Below, piece after piece: positions 5,781 through 6,290 of a stretch of 6,290 nucleotides of DNA (position 1 is the stretch's first letter; each line of letters opens with the position of its first letter). The position numbers and the translations under genes were made by a program. This stretch comes from Synechococcales cyanobacterium PMM_0073 (GTDB lineage: Bacteria > Cyanobacteriota > Cyanobacteriia > Elainellales > Elainellaceae): positions 1 through 6,290 of the forward strand of contig CASBQH010000049.1 in the NCBI GenBank assembly GCA_949127695.1, given 5' to 3'. The notes beneath the pieces are model-generated. The model worked only from the letters and a program-made list of their open reading frames with translations, ran no database searches and had not been told where the DNA came from.

Positions 5781-6290
5781 CTAGAGATCTTTTGCCCAAG
5801 TCGCCACAACGCTGGGCGAGCCGTACCATAGCCTGCCTGCCTGCGGTGAATGCCAGACCTGCTCCAGCGTCAGGTTGTCGGCTCCGGCCAAATGCGCGGC
5901 CTCCACCGGCGTAATCCCGTCGCCCCAGCAGTTGCCCTCGCCGCTGGTCATTTCATAGCTGCTGTAGGTAAACCAGCCGCCCAAGTTTCGCTTGCCGTAA
6001 GCTGCCTTGCCCGCCACGCAGAGGTAGCGCAGTCCCGGCTGAAGGCCACAGTGCTGCTTGACAAAATCAAGGTTACGCTTCGTCCAGCGCTCTCGACTCA
6101 CATGCGGCGTCCCCAGCGTTACCAATGTCTTCACCTGAGGATGCGCTTTCCAGCGGCAAATCTGCCCCGCATCGCTAGGATGAACGTCGTAGGGCACTTC
6201 GCCCAAATAGATTCGGCAGATCCAGCCGCCCGCCGAATGCCCAACCAGGTTCACCGATTCGCTGCCCGTCTGCTGCATCACCTGCTGCAC
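5781..6290 (-). CDS. Alpha/beta hydrolase (lipase/esterase-like), C-terminal part
   Basis: These 170 codons, including the stop, form the C-terminal part of a serine hydrolase; the N-terminus (first strands and oxyanion region) lies right of the window. Numbering from the right edge, the nucleophile elbow is NLVGHSAGGW with Ser19. A strand KTLVTLGTPH (54-63) follows. The acid is probably Asp124 in WGDGITPVEAA (122-132), and the histidine is probably His147 in VWHSP (145-149), so a full Ser-Asp-His triad is visible in canonical order. The GDGITPVEAA and LWYGS features resemble plant-chloroplast and cyanobacterial PGAP1/LCAT-like lipase-type hydrolases. The likely substrate is an acyl ester such as a membrane lipid, which is inferred from the family only. 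Its start is not in the window; the GTG at 6290-6288 is most likely an internal Val codon. It is convergent with the hybrid kinase, with 19 bp between the stop codons. Confidence 0.87.
   Translation of the reverse strand: MQQVMQQTGSESVNLVGHSAGGWICRIYLGEVPYDVHPSDAGQICRWKAHPQVKTLVTLGTPHVSRERWTKRNLDFVKQHCGLQPGLRYLCVAGKAAYGKRNLGGWFTYSSYEMTSGEGNCWGDGITPVEAAHLAGADNLTLEQVWHSPQAGRLWYGSPSVVATWAKDL

Noticed and set aside
5763..5793. CTAGA/TCTAG inverted pair followed by TTTT between the convergent genes as a terminator
   Set aside because: The stem is only 5 bp, AT-rich, with a 12-base loop and a gap before the T-run; too weak to call an intrinsic terminator in either direction.

Overview
The window looks like an ordinary stretch of cyanobacterial chromosome, moderately GC-rich by eye. 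The cyanobacterial assignment is an inference. It rests on the very cyanobacterial look of three proteins: the REC-PAS-kinase-REC hybrid that begins MQLLPPVNVLLVDD, the B12-domain radical SAM protein, and a plant/cyanobacteria-type alpha/beta hydrolase. I noticed no exact HIP1 octamer (GCGATCGC), so that common cyanobacterial marker does not support the assignment here. No rRNA, tRNA, CRISPR array, transposase or insertion sequence is visible.

Layout. Bases 1-506 (minus) hold the N-terminal 168 codons of a major facilitator superfamily transporter that runs off the left edge. Just upstream of it on the same strand, 542-1564 encodes a 340-residue protein made almost entirely of 40-residue tetratricopeptide (TPR) repeats; the 35-bp gap suggests co-transcription. 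A 437-bp divergent intergenic region (1565-2001) follows. It holds no convincing gene but has a tandem 11-bp direct repeat at 1639-1660, well placed to be an operator for the TPR gene. Bases 2002-3606 (plus, GTG start) encode a B12-binding-domain radical SAM protein of unknown substrate. After a short spacer, a soluble hybrid sensor histidine kinase (REC-PAS-HisKA-HATPase-REC) follows on the same strand; its most likely start is the ATG at 3776, with its stop at 5761. It meets, tail to tail with 19 bp between stops, a minus-strand alpha/beta hydrolase (5781-6290) whose N-terminus lies beyond the right edge.

The genes do not form an obvious pathway. The TPR and MFS genes may be one transcription unit, and the kinase is an orphan with no separate partner regulator in view. 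I did not find a clearly novel multi-gene system. The items most worth a second look are the tandem repeat in the divergent promoter region, the uncharacterised radical SAM protein, and the start site of the hybrid kinase.
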